Positions 1 through 7,520 of a stretch of DNA of 38,159 bases are shown here, piece after piece. Made by a program: the position numbers and the translations under genes. The stretch comes from a virus. The stretch's first letter is position 1, and each line of letters opens with the position of its first letter. The notes under the pieces are model-generated. The model did no database searches. It was not told the origin of the DNA and worked only from the letters and a program-made list of their open reading frames with translations. The stretch spans positions 1-38,159 of IMG/VR virus record IMGVR_UViG_3300036939_000083, one strand, 5' to 3'.

Positions 1-1197
1 TTACATCCGTGTTGCGTCAGTGTCGCGTGCCGCTGCAAACGGCGCGTCGAGCACCGCGACCGCCTGCCGACGAGTGTCGGGGCTCAGGTGGGCGTAGCGC
101 ATCGTCATTTCGATCGTCGCGTGCCCCATGAGTTCCTGGATCACCTTCATAGGGACGGCGCGCATCGCTAGATGGCTGCCGTAGGTGTGGCGCAGGTCGT
201 GCCACCCGATCCGCCCCTGCTCGCGGCTGATGCCCGCTCGCTTGAGGTTGCGGCGAAGCGGCGACTCCATCATGCCCGCCGTGAGCGGCTGGCCGTCGTC
301 CTGACAGAAGACGAAGCGCCCGCGAAGGTGCCGGTGTCCCTTGAGCGCATCCACCGCCGACGGCGGAAGCTCTAGGGTCCGCTCGCGTCCGCCCTTCGGC
401 AAGCCCTCCACACCGCGCCAGATCGACCGACGCACGTTCAGCAAGCCCCGAGACAGGTCGAGGTCGGCCCACTGGAGCCCGATCAGCTCGCCCTGCCGCA
501 GACCCGTCTTGATCGCCACGAGCAGCAGCGCCCGCCACTCGGGCTCGGCTGCGGCGATCAGGCGCTCGGCTTCCTCGAAGGTGAGGAAATCGAACGTGGG
601 CTTCGGGAGCTTGCCGAACAGCCGCACTCGGGGGGCCTGCGGGATGACCCGCTGCTCTTCCGCGAGCGACAGCAGCTTCGACAGGACCGTCAAGACGTTG
701 TTGATCGTCTTCAGGCTCAGCGGCTGCGGCAGGACGTCGACGCGCTTGCGGATGGCTGCCGGTGTGGGGGCTTCCTTCCGTGCGCGAGCTGCCGACCTCT
801 TCTTACGCATCGCCGCCTTGAAGTCTTCGATCTCGGCGGGTCCGATGCTTGCGAGCGCCATCTCGCCGAAAAACGGCAGCAGGTGATCGTCGAGGATCTG
901 CCGCTTGCTGACGACGCTTGAATGCTTGTTGTTGTTCTCGCTGTAGGTGAGGAATCGCGGGGCGAACTCCCCCAACGTGACGCGATCCTCGCTCTTCGTC
1001 TCCTTTCCGAAGGTCCCGTTCAGGAGTGCCTGACGCAGCTCTCGCTCGTATTGCTCAGCACCGCGACGGGTCTGCACGGGCGACACCTTCGTCACCCGCT
1101 GCTCTCTCCCGTCTGCGTGCTCGAATACGACGTCCACGATCCAGCGCTCCTCGACCTTGCCTGCCTTGTTCGTCCACTTCCGCGACCTAACGCTCAT
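1..1197 (-). CDS. int: Tyrosine site-specific recombinase (phage integrase)
   Basis: This protein of 398 residues should integrate and excise the phage genome by strand exchange at att sites. The C-terminal catalytic domain shows the family residues: R234 in TGLRQGEL, H333 and R336 in HDLRHTYGSH, H359 in LMGHAT and the nucleophile Y368 in MRYAHL. An N-terminal arm-binding/SAM-like core-binding region covers roughly residues 1-190. The length is typical for phage integrases. The ATG start overlaps the end of the excisionase-like gene by 11 bases, so the two are probably co-transcribed at the end of the leftward operon. The stop codon is at the first bases of the window, so the attachment site probably lies at or just beyond the left edge; I could not identify it. 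Confidence 0.96.
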   Translation of the reverse strand: MSVRSRKWTNKAGKVEERWIVDVVFEHADGREQRVTKVSPVQTRRGAEQYERELRQALLNGTFGKETKSEDRVTLGEFAPRFLTYSENNNKHSSVVSKRQILDDHLLPFFGEMALASIGPAEIEDFKAAMRKKRSAARARKEAPTPAAIRKRVDVLPQPLSLKTINNVLTVLSKLLSLAEEQRVIPQAPRVRLFGKLPKPTFDFLTFEEAERLIAAAEPEWRALLLVAIKTGLRQGELIGLQWADLDLSRGLLNVRRSIWRGVEGLPKGGRERTLELPPSAVDALKGHRHLRGRFVFCQDDGQPLTAGMMESPLRRNLKRAGISREQGRIGWHDLRHTYGSHLAMRAVPMKVIQELMGHATIEMTMRYAHLSPDTRRQAVAVLDAPFAAARDTDATRM

Positions 1198-1417
1198 GGT
1201 GACCTCTAGGAGCGGTATCGCGGCCCTTCCCGGGGGAGGACTCTAGCAAGGCAGCTCGGCGAATCCGCAGCGCTTTCCCTACGCGCATCACTCCCGGCAC
1301 CTGGCCGAGCCGGATCGATTCGTAGAGTGTTTTTCGGTTCACGCGCAGGAGAGCTGCGGCTTCGTCGACGGTCAGGAAATCGGGCAGCTCGGCCCCCGTG
1401 GGGCTCGCGTCACTCAT
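1187..1417 (-). CDS. Excisionase-like MerR/HTH_17 DNA-binding protein
   Basis: A 76-residue protein with a helix-turn-helix of the excisionase/HTH_17 type: LTVDEAAALLRVNRKTLYE followed by a wing-like segment with VGKALRIRRAALLE. Such proteins bind att arms or bend DNA to direct the integrase towards excision, and some act as small regulators. It sits directly upstream of the integrase and overlaps it by 11 bases, and overlaps the preceding diphosphohydrolase-like gene by 8 bases. This supports a role in recombination directionality. Function is inferred from fold and position. Confidence 0.85.
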   Translation of the reverse strand: MSDASPTGAELPDFLTVDEAAALLRVNRKTLYESIRLGQVPGVMRVGKALRIRRAALLESSPGKGRDTAPRGHHER

Positions 1418-1799
1418 GCGCCCCCCGACTCGTGCCGAGCCAACCCGCTACCGGGGCAGCTCCCTTGATCCGGTCGTCCGCGCCGAGCCCGTCGAGCTGT
1501 AGCTCGCGCAGAATCATCAGGCACGCGGCGGCGTGGGCAAGGTGCGAGAGCCCGGTCTCGGGATCCGCATCCTCGCCGCGAGCGAAGGCGAAGGTGTGCC
1601 GCAGCGCAGCTCCGAGGTAGCGCCGCCAATTCGTGCCGCGCCGGTAGTTGTCGGGCTCGTATTTCTGGGCGCCGTAGGTGAAGGCGAGCGCGATCTCTTC
1701 GAGCGGGCGCACCGGCACAAGCTCGACGCGGTTCTTCCTTCCGTCGTGCTTCACGAAGGCCGGGGCGGGAGCGGGGGCGGTCTGATCGTGGTGGCTCAT
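1410..1799 (-). CDS. dATP/dGTP diphosphohydrolase-family protein (DUF5664, MazZ-like)
   Basis: A 129-residue protein matching the phage dATP/dGTP diphosphohydrolase N-terminal family. Visible hallmarks are KHDGRKNRVELVPVRPLEEIA, AFTYGAQKYEPDNYRRG, LRHTFAFARGEDADPETGLSHLAHAA and a following hydrophobic helix. The acidic GED-DPETG and HLAHA segments should form the metal/nucleotide site. Family members such as MazZ hydrolyse dGTP to dGMP, which in Z-genome phages feeds PurZ. The family also occurs in phages with ordinary DNA, so here it may simply adjust dNTP pools. Its ATG overlaps the stop of the cytosine methyltransferase (ATGA overlap), indicating translational coupling. Confidence 0.85.
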   Translation of the reverse strand: MSHHDQTAPAPAPAFVKHDGRKNRVELVPVRPLEEIALAFTYGAQKYEPDNYRRGTNWRRYLGAALRHTFAFARGEDADPETGLSHLAHAAACLMILRELQLDGLGADDRIKGAAPVAGWLGTSRGAHE

Positions 1800-2854
1800 G
1801 CTGTTTCCTTCCGCGCGGCATCGCTGAAGATCCGCGCGTGCAAAATTCGGTAAGCGAGCGCGGCTTGCTGGGGCACTACGCCGTTGCCGAGAACCCGCAG
1901 TCGGTCGACTCGATCGGCCAACCCATCAGCCACTCGACGAACCGAGGGTTCAAGGTCCGGGCGTCCTGAGAGGACCGCGCGCCAGTCGTCGAGGTCGTCG
2001 GGTCCTGGAGGCCATGAGGGAAGCTCAAGATCGCTTCGCTGAGCTGCCTGCGCCGCTGACCGATGCAGCTCGATCCCTTCCAGTCGTTCGCGTTGGGAGT
2101 CGGCCAGCACTTCACGAGCGCGTTCAGGTCCGCCCCCGACTGTCGCCCATTCCCCGGGCGTCCCCCCCGCCTGCCGTGACCGCTCAGGCTCTCGCCCGTG
2201 TTCGGAGTCGGCCACAAGCGAGAAGCCGCTTCGCCTGCCAGCGTCTTCCCGTGTCCCTTGCCGTGCGTGGGCGCGTGCCGCGTTGTCCGATTCTCGTTCG
2301 GCGATGCCCGGGGCGTGGGCCAGGACGAAGATCCGCTCGCGCTTGTGAGGCGCTCCAACGTCGGACGCTCGGACACAAAGCCACTCCGCATCGAACCCGA
2401 GCGCGGCAAGGTCGGCGAGCACGCGGTCGAGTCCGCGCGCCGTGAGCGCCGCGACGTTTTCGACGAAGACAAAGCGGGGTCGAATCTCAGCGACGATCCG
2501 GGCGTACTCTCGCCACAACCCCGAGCGCTCGCCTTCCAGGCCAGCACCCTTGCCAGCAAGGCTGATGTCCTGACACGGGAACCCCCCAGCGATGCAATCC
2601 ACAACGCCGCGCCATGCGACGCCGTCGAAGGTTCCAACGTCATCCCAGACAGGCGCCGTATCCAACTGCGCTTTTTCCATCCGAGCCACGAGGCAGGCCG
2701 CCGCGAAGGCGTCCCGCTCGACGTAACAAACGGTCCTGATGGAAGGGACGGCCAGCTTGAGCCCGTGGGCAAGTCCACCGCCCCCTGCGAAGAGTTCGAT
2801 CGCGCGAGTGGGGTGAATTCCAACGGAATGAACAGCCACGCCATGATCACTCAC
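1796..2854 (-). CDS. DNA (cytosine-5) methyltransferase
   Basis: A C5-cytosine DNA methyltransferase of 352 residues. Motif I is AIELFAGGGGLAHG (about residues 18-31). Motif IV is GGFPCQDISLAGKG with catalytic C94. Motif VI is VFVENVAAL (E132-N133). Motif VIII is KRERIFVLAH (about 171-180). Motif X is VLGNGVVPQQAALAY near the C-terminus. The target-recognition region lies between about residues 185 and 310. I prefer a GTG start at 2854 because it overlaps the TGA of the resolvase gene (GTGA) and is preceded by a GGAAGG ribosome site; an upstream start would add 22 arginine-rich residues. No cognate restriction enzyme is present, so it probably protects phage DNA from host restriction. Confidence 0.95.
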   Translation of the reverse strand: MSDHGVAVHSVGIHPTRAIELFAGGGGLAHGLKLAVPSIRTVCYVERDAFAAACLVARMEKAQLDTAPVWDDVGTFDGVAWRGVVDCIAGGFPCQDISLAGKGAGLEGERSGLWREYARIVAEIRPRFVFVENVAALTARGLDRVLADLAALGFDAEWLCVRASDVGAPHKRERIFVLAHAPGIAERESDNAARAHARQGTREDAGRRSGFSLVADSEHGREPERSRQAGGTPGEWATVGGGPERAREVLADSQRERLEGIELHRSAAQAAQRSDLELPSWPPGPDDLDDWRAVLSGRPDLEPSVRRVADGLADRVDRLRVLGNGVVPQQAALAYRILHARIFSDAARKETA

Positions 2855-3411
2855 CTTGGAAAGACCTTCCGGGGCACGAGTCGACCGACGACGTGCAGAC
2901 CGACGCCGATCGCGTCCCATACGTTGTGGGCTTTGTCCTGCGCCCGGGGGAGCTGCACGCGGGCGCGCTCGACGGGCCGCTCGTCAATGCGGCCCTTGAT
3001 CCGCTCGACCATCACGTCGCCGTCGAGCGTCCCCTTCCACTCGCGGGGCAGATAGCTGCGCTCGCTCGCTGCCCCGAGAGCACCCGCGACCCGACCGACG
3101 ACCCCGGCAAGCTCGATCAGGTCGTTCGGGTCGCCCTTGCTCTTCCCCGCCGTGTAGACCTGGGGGCACTCGCTCGCGACGCTGACCGACCCGAGCGCCC
3201 CTGCGACCCGTAGCGGCTGAAGGCACGCGGACACGTAGCCGCTGACCGCTGCCGCCATGCGAGCCCACGCGACGAGCCCGCGCGCTTTCCGCTCGGGGTT
3301 CTCGGGCATCCCTGCCGCGAGCAGCTCGCCGCTTTCGAGGTCGAAGACCGCGACGCCGCACTCGCGCAGCCCGGGGTCGAGCGCGACGAGCACTTTCCGA
3401 GCTACTGCCAT
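2851..3411 (-). CDS. RuvC-like Holliday junction resolvase (RNase H fold)
   Basis: A 186-residue protein with a RuvC/RNase H-like fold. The first acidic residue is in VALDPGLRECGVAVFD, a second acidic residue in ASECPQVYTAGKSKGDPND, and the C-terminal catalytic motif is HNVWDAIGVGLHV. Proteins of this class cleave branched recombination or replication intermediates, and in phages they can also clear junctions before packaging. It lies in an overlapping gene chain: its ATG shares one base with the TGA of the HD gene, and its own stop overlaps the GTG of the methyltransferase gene. Confidence 0.8.
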   Translation of the reverse strand: MAVARKVLVALDPGLRECGVAVFDLESGELLAAGMPENPERKARGLVAWARMAAAVSGYVSACLQPLRVAGALGSVSVASECPQVYTAGKSKGDPNDLIELAGVVGRVAGALGAASERSYLPREWKGTLDGDVMVERIKGRIDERPVERARVQLPRAQDKAHNVWDAIGVGLHVVGRLVPRKVFPR

Positions 3412-4004
3412 CAGCGCAGATCCCTGCCTGGACCCTTACGCCGCGCGACCGTCAGCAAGGCGAAGGCGATAAAGGCTCGAGAGAACGCCGTCTCGGCACG
3501 CTTCGGATTCCAGCCGGGTTCGTGCCTCATAGGCTCAGGCGGGGGCATCTCGGCGAGCCACTCGGGGCTAACCGGGCGCATGAACTCCTGAGCTTCGTCG
3601 GCGAGCAGCGCCACGTCGGCGCGCTTCACGATCTCGGGCAGCTCTGTAGACGTGAAACCGACGTGCCGCAGGATCGCGTCCATGCACGCGCGCTCGGCGG
3701 CAAGGTACGGCGCGAAGGCGGGGTCGCGCTTCAGCGGACGCGGCAGATCGACGAGATACGCTTCGCTCGCGTCGTGCAGCAGCCCGAGCAGCGCGAGCAC
3801 GGGGTCGTCGGTCTGCTCGAAGACGCGCATCGCGACTCTGACGCTGTGCTCGGCGACGCTGTAGAAGCGGCTCGTGTGTCCGCTGAACCGGCACTGGCGG
3901 GCGAGCGCGTGCGCGATGTCGCGCAGGTCGACGTGCTCAGGCTTCGGGTCGAGCGGATAGAACCGCTTCCCGCTTCGGGTCTGGATCCAGGTTCCCGGCT
4001 TCAT
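3411..4004 (-). CDS. HD-domain nucleotide phosphohydrolase (family including DatZ/YfbR)
   Basis: A 197-residue HD-superfamily hydrolase. It carries H43 in CRFSGHTSRFY, the SVAEHSVRVA helix, the HD pair H77-D78 in LLHDASEAYLVDLP and a conserved PLK after it, as in metal-dependent deoxynucleotide hydrolases. The family includes YfbR-like 5'-nucleotidases and the phage dATPase DatZ. Sequence reading alone does not decide between dNMP and dNTP substrates. It overlaps its neighbours (ATGA with the small upstream gene, one base with the resolvase) and is two genes away from the dGTP-diphosphohydrolase-like gene, which suggests a nucleotide-pool module with the polymerase. Confidence 0.85.
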   Translation of the reverse strand: MKPGTWIQTRSGKRFYPLDPKPEHVDLRDIAHALARQCRFSGHTSRFYSVAEHSVRVAMRVFEQTDDPVLALLGLLHDASEAYLVDLPRPLKRDPAFAPYLAAERACMDAILRHVGFTSTELPEIVKRADVALLADEAQEFMRPVSPEWLAEMPPPEPMRHEPGWNPKRAETAFSRAFIAFALLTVARRKGPGRDLR

Positions 4005-4225
4005 GCGAAGTCCGAAGCGAAGGTGAGCGGAAAGGGGCGCGTCGACTCGCCAGCAATCCCCGACATCAGCCGCAGCTCGTCGAAGTCGGCGACGTCGAAG
4101 GCGACCGCGTCGTCAAGTTCGGGGTCGACGTGGGGGCAGCACAGCGGCGGGAAACGAGGGGCCGGGGGCGTCGTCGCGGGCTTGCGCGACACCGCGCGCG
4201 GCGACGCCGCAGAGGGCGTGTTCAT
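4001..4225 (-). CDS. Small hypothetical protein
   Basis: A 74-residue protein that I do not recognise. The N-terminal third is rich in Ala, Pro and Ser; the middle has a CCPH motif; the rest is acidic with DPELDDAVAFDVADFDEL. Support for a real gene comes from the ATGA overlap with the HD hydrolase and the AAGG ribosome site eight bases before the ATG at 4225 (a GTG at 4234 is an alternative start). It is the first gene after promoter-like element a, with about 60 bases of leader. Confidence 0.55.
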   Translation of the reverse strand: MNTPSAASPRAVSRKPATTPPAPRFPPLCCPHVDPELDDAVAFDVADFDELRLMSGIAGESTRPFPLTFASDFA

Positions 4226-4286
4226 GCGTTGCACCTTGGTTGGGGGGTAGACGAGCGGCGCGTCGTGTGGCCCCGCTCGCAGCCTC

Positions 4287-4315
4287 TAAATGGGTGCGGA
4301 TTCCCCCCGTGGCTC
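4287..4315 (-). promoter_or_regulatory. Bipartite promoter-like element, copy a
   Basis: Minus-strand copy of the recurrent 29-bp element: GAGCCAC at 4315-4309 and CGCACCCATTTA ending at 4287, separated as in the other copies. It precedes the small gene, HD, resolvase, methyltransferase and integrase chain. The TGA stop of the DNA polymerase gene (4316-4314) overlaps the first box. Here the start codon lies about 60 bases downstream, so this copy would give a leadered transcript. Confidence 0.75.
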
Positions 4316-6323
4316 AGGCGGCGCGCTTCGCGGGCGGCTCCCAGACGAGCAGGCGCCCCGAGCTGTCCCTGACGGTCGCCGCGTCCTTCGACAAGATGCG
4401 CGAGAGCGCGGGCTCGGCTTCGATCGCGGGGGCGAGATCGGGCGTCGTTTCCTTCATCGCTTCGCGCATCAGGTAAGCCTTGCGCTCGGCGGCGTCGTGC
4501 AGGCGCTGCGGCTCGTCGGCGAGCAGCTCGCTAATCAGCTCGTCGTGAATCTGAAGGACAAGCCGCGAGCCCCAAAGCGGCGAGCGGCGGTCGACGTACA
4601 TCTCGCGGCTGACCCGCGACATCGCGAGCTTACAGCCCACGGCCCCGAGCCCCTGGAAGGGCGTATTCAGGATCTGCGTATAGCCGCAGGCGCCGCGAAG
4701 GATGTTCGCGCCCGGGATCATCACGTCAGCGAACCCGCCGCCGTAGGTGAGCGCCTTCGCGCGCCGCTGAAGCTCGCGCTGTTCCGGCCAAGCCGCGAGC
4801 CATTTCTCGTCAAGCTCCCGCGCGACCTCGACACAGGTCCGGCAGACCATCTTCGGCTTCCGCTGCACGGTCACGAGCACACGCTCGGCGCCGCACATGT
4901 CGGCGCGCTTCGCGAGCAAGCAGAACGACACGCGGTCTTTCGCCCGCGCGTTGTAGACGAGCGAGCCGCCCGTCATGCCGCCGCCCTTGCCGAAGTTCAG
5001 GATCTTCGCGAGCTGGCGGAAGGCGACGGCGACCGGATCCTTTGCCTTCACCTTCGCGAGCAGCTCGTCGTAGCTCGCCCCGAGAAACTCGGCCGCAGCG
5101 AGCGTGTGAACGTCGAGCCCGCTATTCAGCGCGTCGGCCATCTTCGAGAATCCGAGATCCCAGATCGCCCGCTGCGCCATCGTCCGAAGCTCAAGCCCGC
5201 CGTAATCGACTGAGCAGTAGACGAACCCGGGGCGCGCTTCGTGGACTTCGCGGATCCCGCCCTTCTGGGGAAGCTGCTGATAGTCGCTCGAAACTCGGGT
5301 CGTGCTGACGAGCACGTTAAAGCGCGGGTTGATCGGCGTCTTCGTACCGGCTTCGACGACGTCGAGGTAAGTCGACTTGTATTTGTCGACGCGCCCGCTC
5401 TTCCCCAGGTCTTCGAGTAGCGGGTCGCCCGAGTCGGTCAGCGTGTCGCGGTCAGTCGCGATCTGCCCTTCGGGGAAGCGCGCACTCGGCGCGGTGTACG
5501 GCGGGTTCCCTCCATAGGCGGCGGTCACGAGCGCCGCGAGTCGCTTCGTGTCCTTCGTCCCGTCGGCCCTGAAGATCCCCGCCGCTTGAAACTTGGTCCG
5601 GTTGTCCTGCCACTCACGCTCGACGCGCTCGCGTAGCTCGTCGACCGCAGCCGGGTTCGTCCGCAGCCCCCAGATACTCGCAAGGTGGAGCGCGAAGGCG
5701 GCGCGCATTTGCTCGGCTTCGGCGTGCAGGTTGCCGCCATTGCGAACGCCGCTCGCGTGCTCCTCCTGGCGGAAGAAGACGTCGATCGTGAAGCGTGCAT
5801 CGCGCTTCGGATACTCGACCGCTTCGACCGGCCAACGCTCGACTGGCACGTCGTCGAGTTCCCCGTAGCGGAGGCGCCACGCCTTCGGGTTCTTTTTGTC
5901 TTCACTGATGTCGATGCCGAAGTAGCGCTTCACGAGCAGCGCGAGCGGGTATCGGGCGCCTTCGTCATCGTCGAGCTTGCGCCCGGTCGTCGGGTCGACC
6001 CCGTGCAGCCCCTTGGCGATGTCGATCAACGCTTCGCGGATCTGCACGCAATGGAGCCGACCGGCGTCGAGCGCCTGAAAGATGGGCTCGATCAGGCGCG
6101 GGTCGTCCGCCGCCATCACTCCGAGGTCGTAGGGCAGGTTCGCGCCGACAAGATGGGTCGCGGCGTCGCGGATCGCGCTGCTGAAGAAGTGCCGAGCCTG
6201 AGCCTTGTCGAGTAGCCGCTCGCTGCCGGGGTCGCGCGTCGCCACGCTGCCGCAGACGAGCGGGGGCGCGAGCAACCCGGGCTGAATCAGCCACGTTTCC
6301 GTGTCAAACGACCAAACGTTCAA
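4314..6323 (-). CDS. Family A DNA polymerase with 3'-5' exonuclease domain
   Basis: A replicative phage polymerase of 669 residues. The exonuclease domain has FDTETW (D7, E9), GANLPYDLG (D66) and YPKRDARFTIDV (D175). The polymerase domain has motif A SVDYGGLELRTMAQ (D373; DYGG instead of the usual DYSQ), motif B FRQLAKILNFGKGGG (R436, K440, F444) and motif C QIHDELISE (H593-D594-E595). Between motifs B and C lies a small insertion with C477, C494 and C497 that may bind zinc. No 5'-nuclease domain is present. The TTG start at 6323 follows an AAGGCGAG ribosome site. Its architecture (exonuclease plus polymerase) matches DpoZ-type as well as ordinary phage polymerases; a clade assignment needs a phylogeny. 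Confidence 0.95.
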   Translation of the reverse strand: MNVWSFDTETWLIQPGLLAPPLVCGSVATRDPGSERLLDKAQARHFFSSAIRDAATHLVGANLPYDLGVMAADDPRLIEPIFQALDAGRLHCVQIREALIDIAKGLHGVDPTTGRKLDDDEGARYPLALLVKRYFGIDISEDKKNPKAWRLRYGELDDVPVERWPVEAVEYPKRDARFTIDVFFRQEEHASGVRNGGNLHAEAEQMRAAFALHLASIWGLRTNPAAVDELRERVEREWQDNRTKFQAAGIFRADGTKDTKRLAALVTAAYGGNPPYTAPSARFPEGQIATDRDTLTDSGDPLLEDLGKSGRVDKYKSTYLDVVEAGTKTPINPRFNVLVSTTRVSSDYQQLPQKGGIREVHEARPGFVYCSVDYGGLELRTMAQRAIWDLGFSKMADALNSGLDVHTLAAAEFLGASYDELLAKVKAKDPVAVAFRQLAKILNFGKGGGMTGGSLVYNARAKDRVSFCLLAKRADMCGAERVLVTVQRKPKMVCRTCVEVARELDEKWLAAWPEQRELQRRAKALTYGGGFADVMIPGANILRGACGYTQILNTPFQGLGAVGCKLAMSRVSREMYVDRRSPLWGSRLVLQIHDELISELLADEPQRLHDAAERKAYLMREAMKETTPDLAPAIEAEPALSRILSKDAATVRDSSGRLLVWEPPAKRAA

Positions 6324-6378
6324 GCGGCTCGCCTTGCTGTCGGGTTGAGAGAAAACGGCTCGTGTCGTGAGCCACTCG

Positions 6379-6398
6379 CCGACGGATCACGCCGTCGG
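6379..6398 (-). repeat. Hairpin between polymerase gene and upstream gene
   Basis: A perfect 7-bp inverted repeat (CCGACGG / CCGTCGG) with a six-base loop in the gap between the stop of the 6411-6941 gene and the TTG start of the polymerase gene. There is no T-run, so it may be an attenuator, an RNA-processing site or an mRNA stabiliser rather than a strong terminator. Confidence 0.5.
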
Positions 6399-6410
6399 TC
6401 GGCCCCGCGG

Positions 6411-6941
6411 CTACTTCAGCGCGTCGGCGAGCGAGGGGAGCTTGCTCGCCTTGCGCGCCTGCTCGACCTGCCCGAGCTGCTCGTCGTTCAGCTCGACGTG
6501 CGTCCAGCGGTAGCCGCTGATCACCTTCCCGGGCTGGCCGTCCTTCGGGGGGAGCTGCTTCGGGTAGACCTCGCAGCGGATCAGCAGGTGGGTGCCGGCC
6601 TGCCGCTCGTCGAAGAACTTCTTCAGCGCGGCCGGGTTGGCGAACTCGAGTTCGTCGGCGCCGACGAGGGTCATCAGGAACGACTTGAAGCGTCCCCCGC
6701 CGCCCTTCTTCTGATCGCTCAGGTTCTCGACATAGTCGACCGTCTCGCCGACTCGGCTCGGGGCCTCGCCGCCCGGAAGGGGCTCGGACTCGCGAACCTT
6801 CAGCTCGCCGATCGCACTGTCGCCCTTGAAGCCCTCCTTCGTGCGGATGACCTCGACGGCGAGCAGGTAGCGACCGAAGCGGGGATAGCGGCCCCCAGCC
6901 GCAGCCTGAGCGGTCGCGATCTTCGTCAATGCGCTGTTCAC
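6411..6941 (-). CDS. Hypothetical replication-module protein
   Basis: A 176-residue soluble protein that I cannot assign. It has a beta-rich centre (GRYLLAVEVIRTKEGFKGD, THLLIRCEVYP, GYRWTHVELN) and a short charged C-terminus ending SLADALK, reminiscent of small OB-like or DUF-type phage proteins next to polymerases. A single-strand-binding role is possible from position but not shown. The GTG start at 6941 has an upstream AGAGGAAG. It is the first gene after element b and an 11-bp inverted repeat, and it directly precedes the polymerase. Confidence 0.75.
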   Translation of the reverse strand: MNSALTKIATAQAAAGGRYPRFGRYLLAVEVIRTKEGFKGDSAIGELKVRESEPLPGGEAPSRVGETVDYVENLSDQKKGGGGRFKSFLMTLVGADELEFANPAALKKFFDERQAGTHLLIRCEVYPKQLPPKDGQPGKVISGYRWTHVELNDEQLGQVEQARKASKLPSLADALK

Positions 6942-6965
6942 GTTGCTTGCTTCCTCTGTTCGGGT

Positions 6966-7001
6966 GAGTGCCAGCGACGCGGACGTGCAACGCTGGCACT
7001 C
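6966..7001. repeat. Perfect 11-bp inverted repeat in leader of promoter b
   Basis: GAGTGCCAGCG and CGCTGGCACTC are perfect reverse complements separated by 14 bases. The repeat begins 3 bases after the CATTTA box of element b, so it would lie at the 5' end of the transcript. It could be an operator over the transcription start or an RNA hairpin at the mRNA 5' end. The half-site AGTGCC recurs at 7111-7135. Confidence 0.75.
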
Positions 7002-7004
7002 GCC

Positions 7005-7033
7005 TAAATGAGTGCGCTTGCTGCGCGTGGCTC
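7005..7033 (-). promoter_or_regulatory. Bipartite promoter-like element, copy b
   Basis: GAGCCAC (7033-7027) and CGCACTCATTTA (ending at 7005) on the minus strand with the standard 29-bp total length. It faces the 6411-6941 gene and the polymerase. It is followed immediately by the perfect inverted repeat at 6966-7001, which sets this copy apart from the others. Confidence 0.78.
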
Positions 7034-7110
7034 AGGGGCTCACAGCGCTCGCGATGACGAAGGGCGGCATTCCCCTAGCCGGATCTGCTCTAGAGCTGCT
7101 ATGCCAAGCA

Positions 7111-7135
7111 GGCACTTCAAATGCGCGTTAGTGCC
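7111..7135. repeat. Inverted repeat GGCACT/AGTGCC upstream of the 7156 gene
   Basis: A 6-bp inverted repeat with a 13-base spacer, lying 20 bases before the start of the plus-strand gene at 7156. Its half-site is shared with the larger palindrome at 6966-7001, so one protein might bind both. This is inference. Confidence 0.35.
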
Positions 7136-7155
7136 CTACAACACGGAGGAAGTTC

Positions 7156-7476
7156 ATGCCGCTTTCTGCCCGCTTCGAGAAGACGCTTGATTCAATCATG
7201 TCAATTCATCACGTCACCGACACTCACTCGGACACAGCGACCATTTGGTCGCATCCTGATGATCTGGCGGCGGCAGCGGCGGCTTTTCGTCGCCTTTGGG
7301 AACTCAACGAGCGAGCGGGGCAAGACGAGGTGGCTCATTACCTTGAGTCAAAAGGCGTAACTTCGGCCAACGCGTTGGTGGTCCAAGACGTCTGGATGAC
7401 TACAAACTATGTTCTCAGTGGGGCTCCCGGATACTTGACGCTTGAGCACCTTCCAAAGGATCCGAAGAATCCGTAG
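7156..7476 (+). CDS. Small hypothetical protein, accessory gene (moron)
   Basis: A 106-residue protein of unknown function, encoded on the plus strand inside the leftward early operon. GGAGG lies six bases before the ATG, a strong ribosome site. The sequence looks like a soluble helical protein, with MSIHHVTDTHSDTATIW, a run of Ala, and KGVTSANALVVQDVWMTTNY. Its base composition appears less GC-rich than that of its neighbours, and it lacks the 29-bp element. Together these suggest an acquired gene with independent expression, possibly in the lysogen. Confidence 0.75.
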   Translation: MPLSARFEKTLDSIMSIHHVTDTHSDTATIWSHPDDLAAAAAAFRRLWELNERAGQDEVAHYLESKGVTSANALVVQDVWMTTNYVLSGAPGYLTLEHLPKDPKNP

Positions 7477-7520
7477 GAAAAACTCGCTCGCTTGAGCGCG
7501 TCCTCCGAGCATGGCTCGCC

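Noticed and set aside
1-60. Attachment site at the left end
   Set aside because: No direct repeat shared with the right end could be recognised, and the att core probably lies outside the window.
6304-6999. Minus-strand reading frame of 231 codons with a GTG five bases after element b
   Set aside because: It is extremely arginine-rich and overlaps the 6411-6941 gene and the start of the polymerase gene in another frame. The 6411-6941 product has a normal protein composition and its own ribosome site, so the longer frame looks like a GC-rich shadow.
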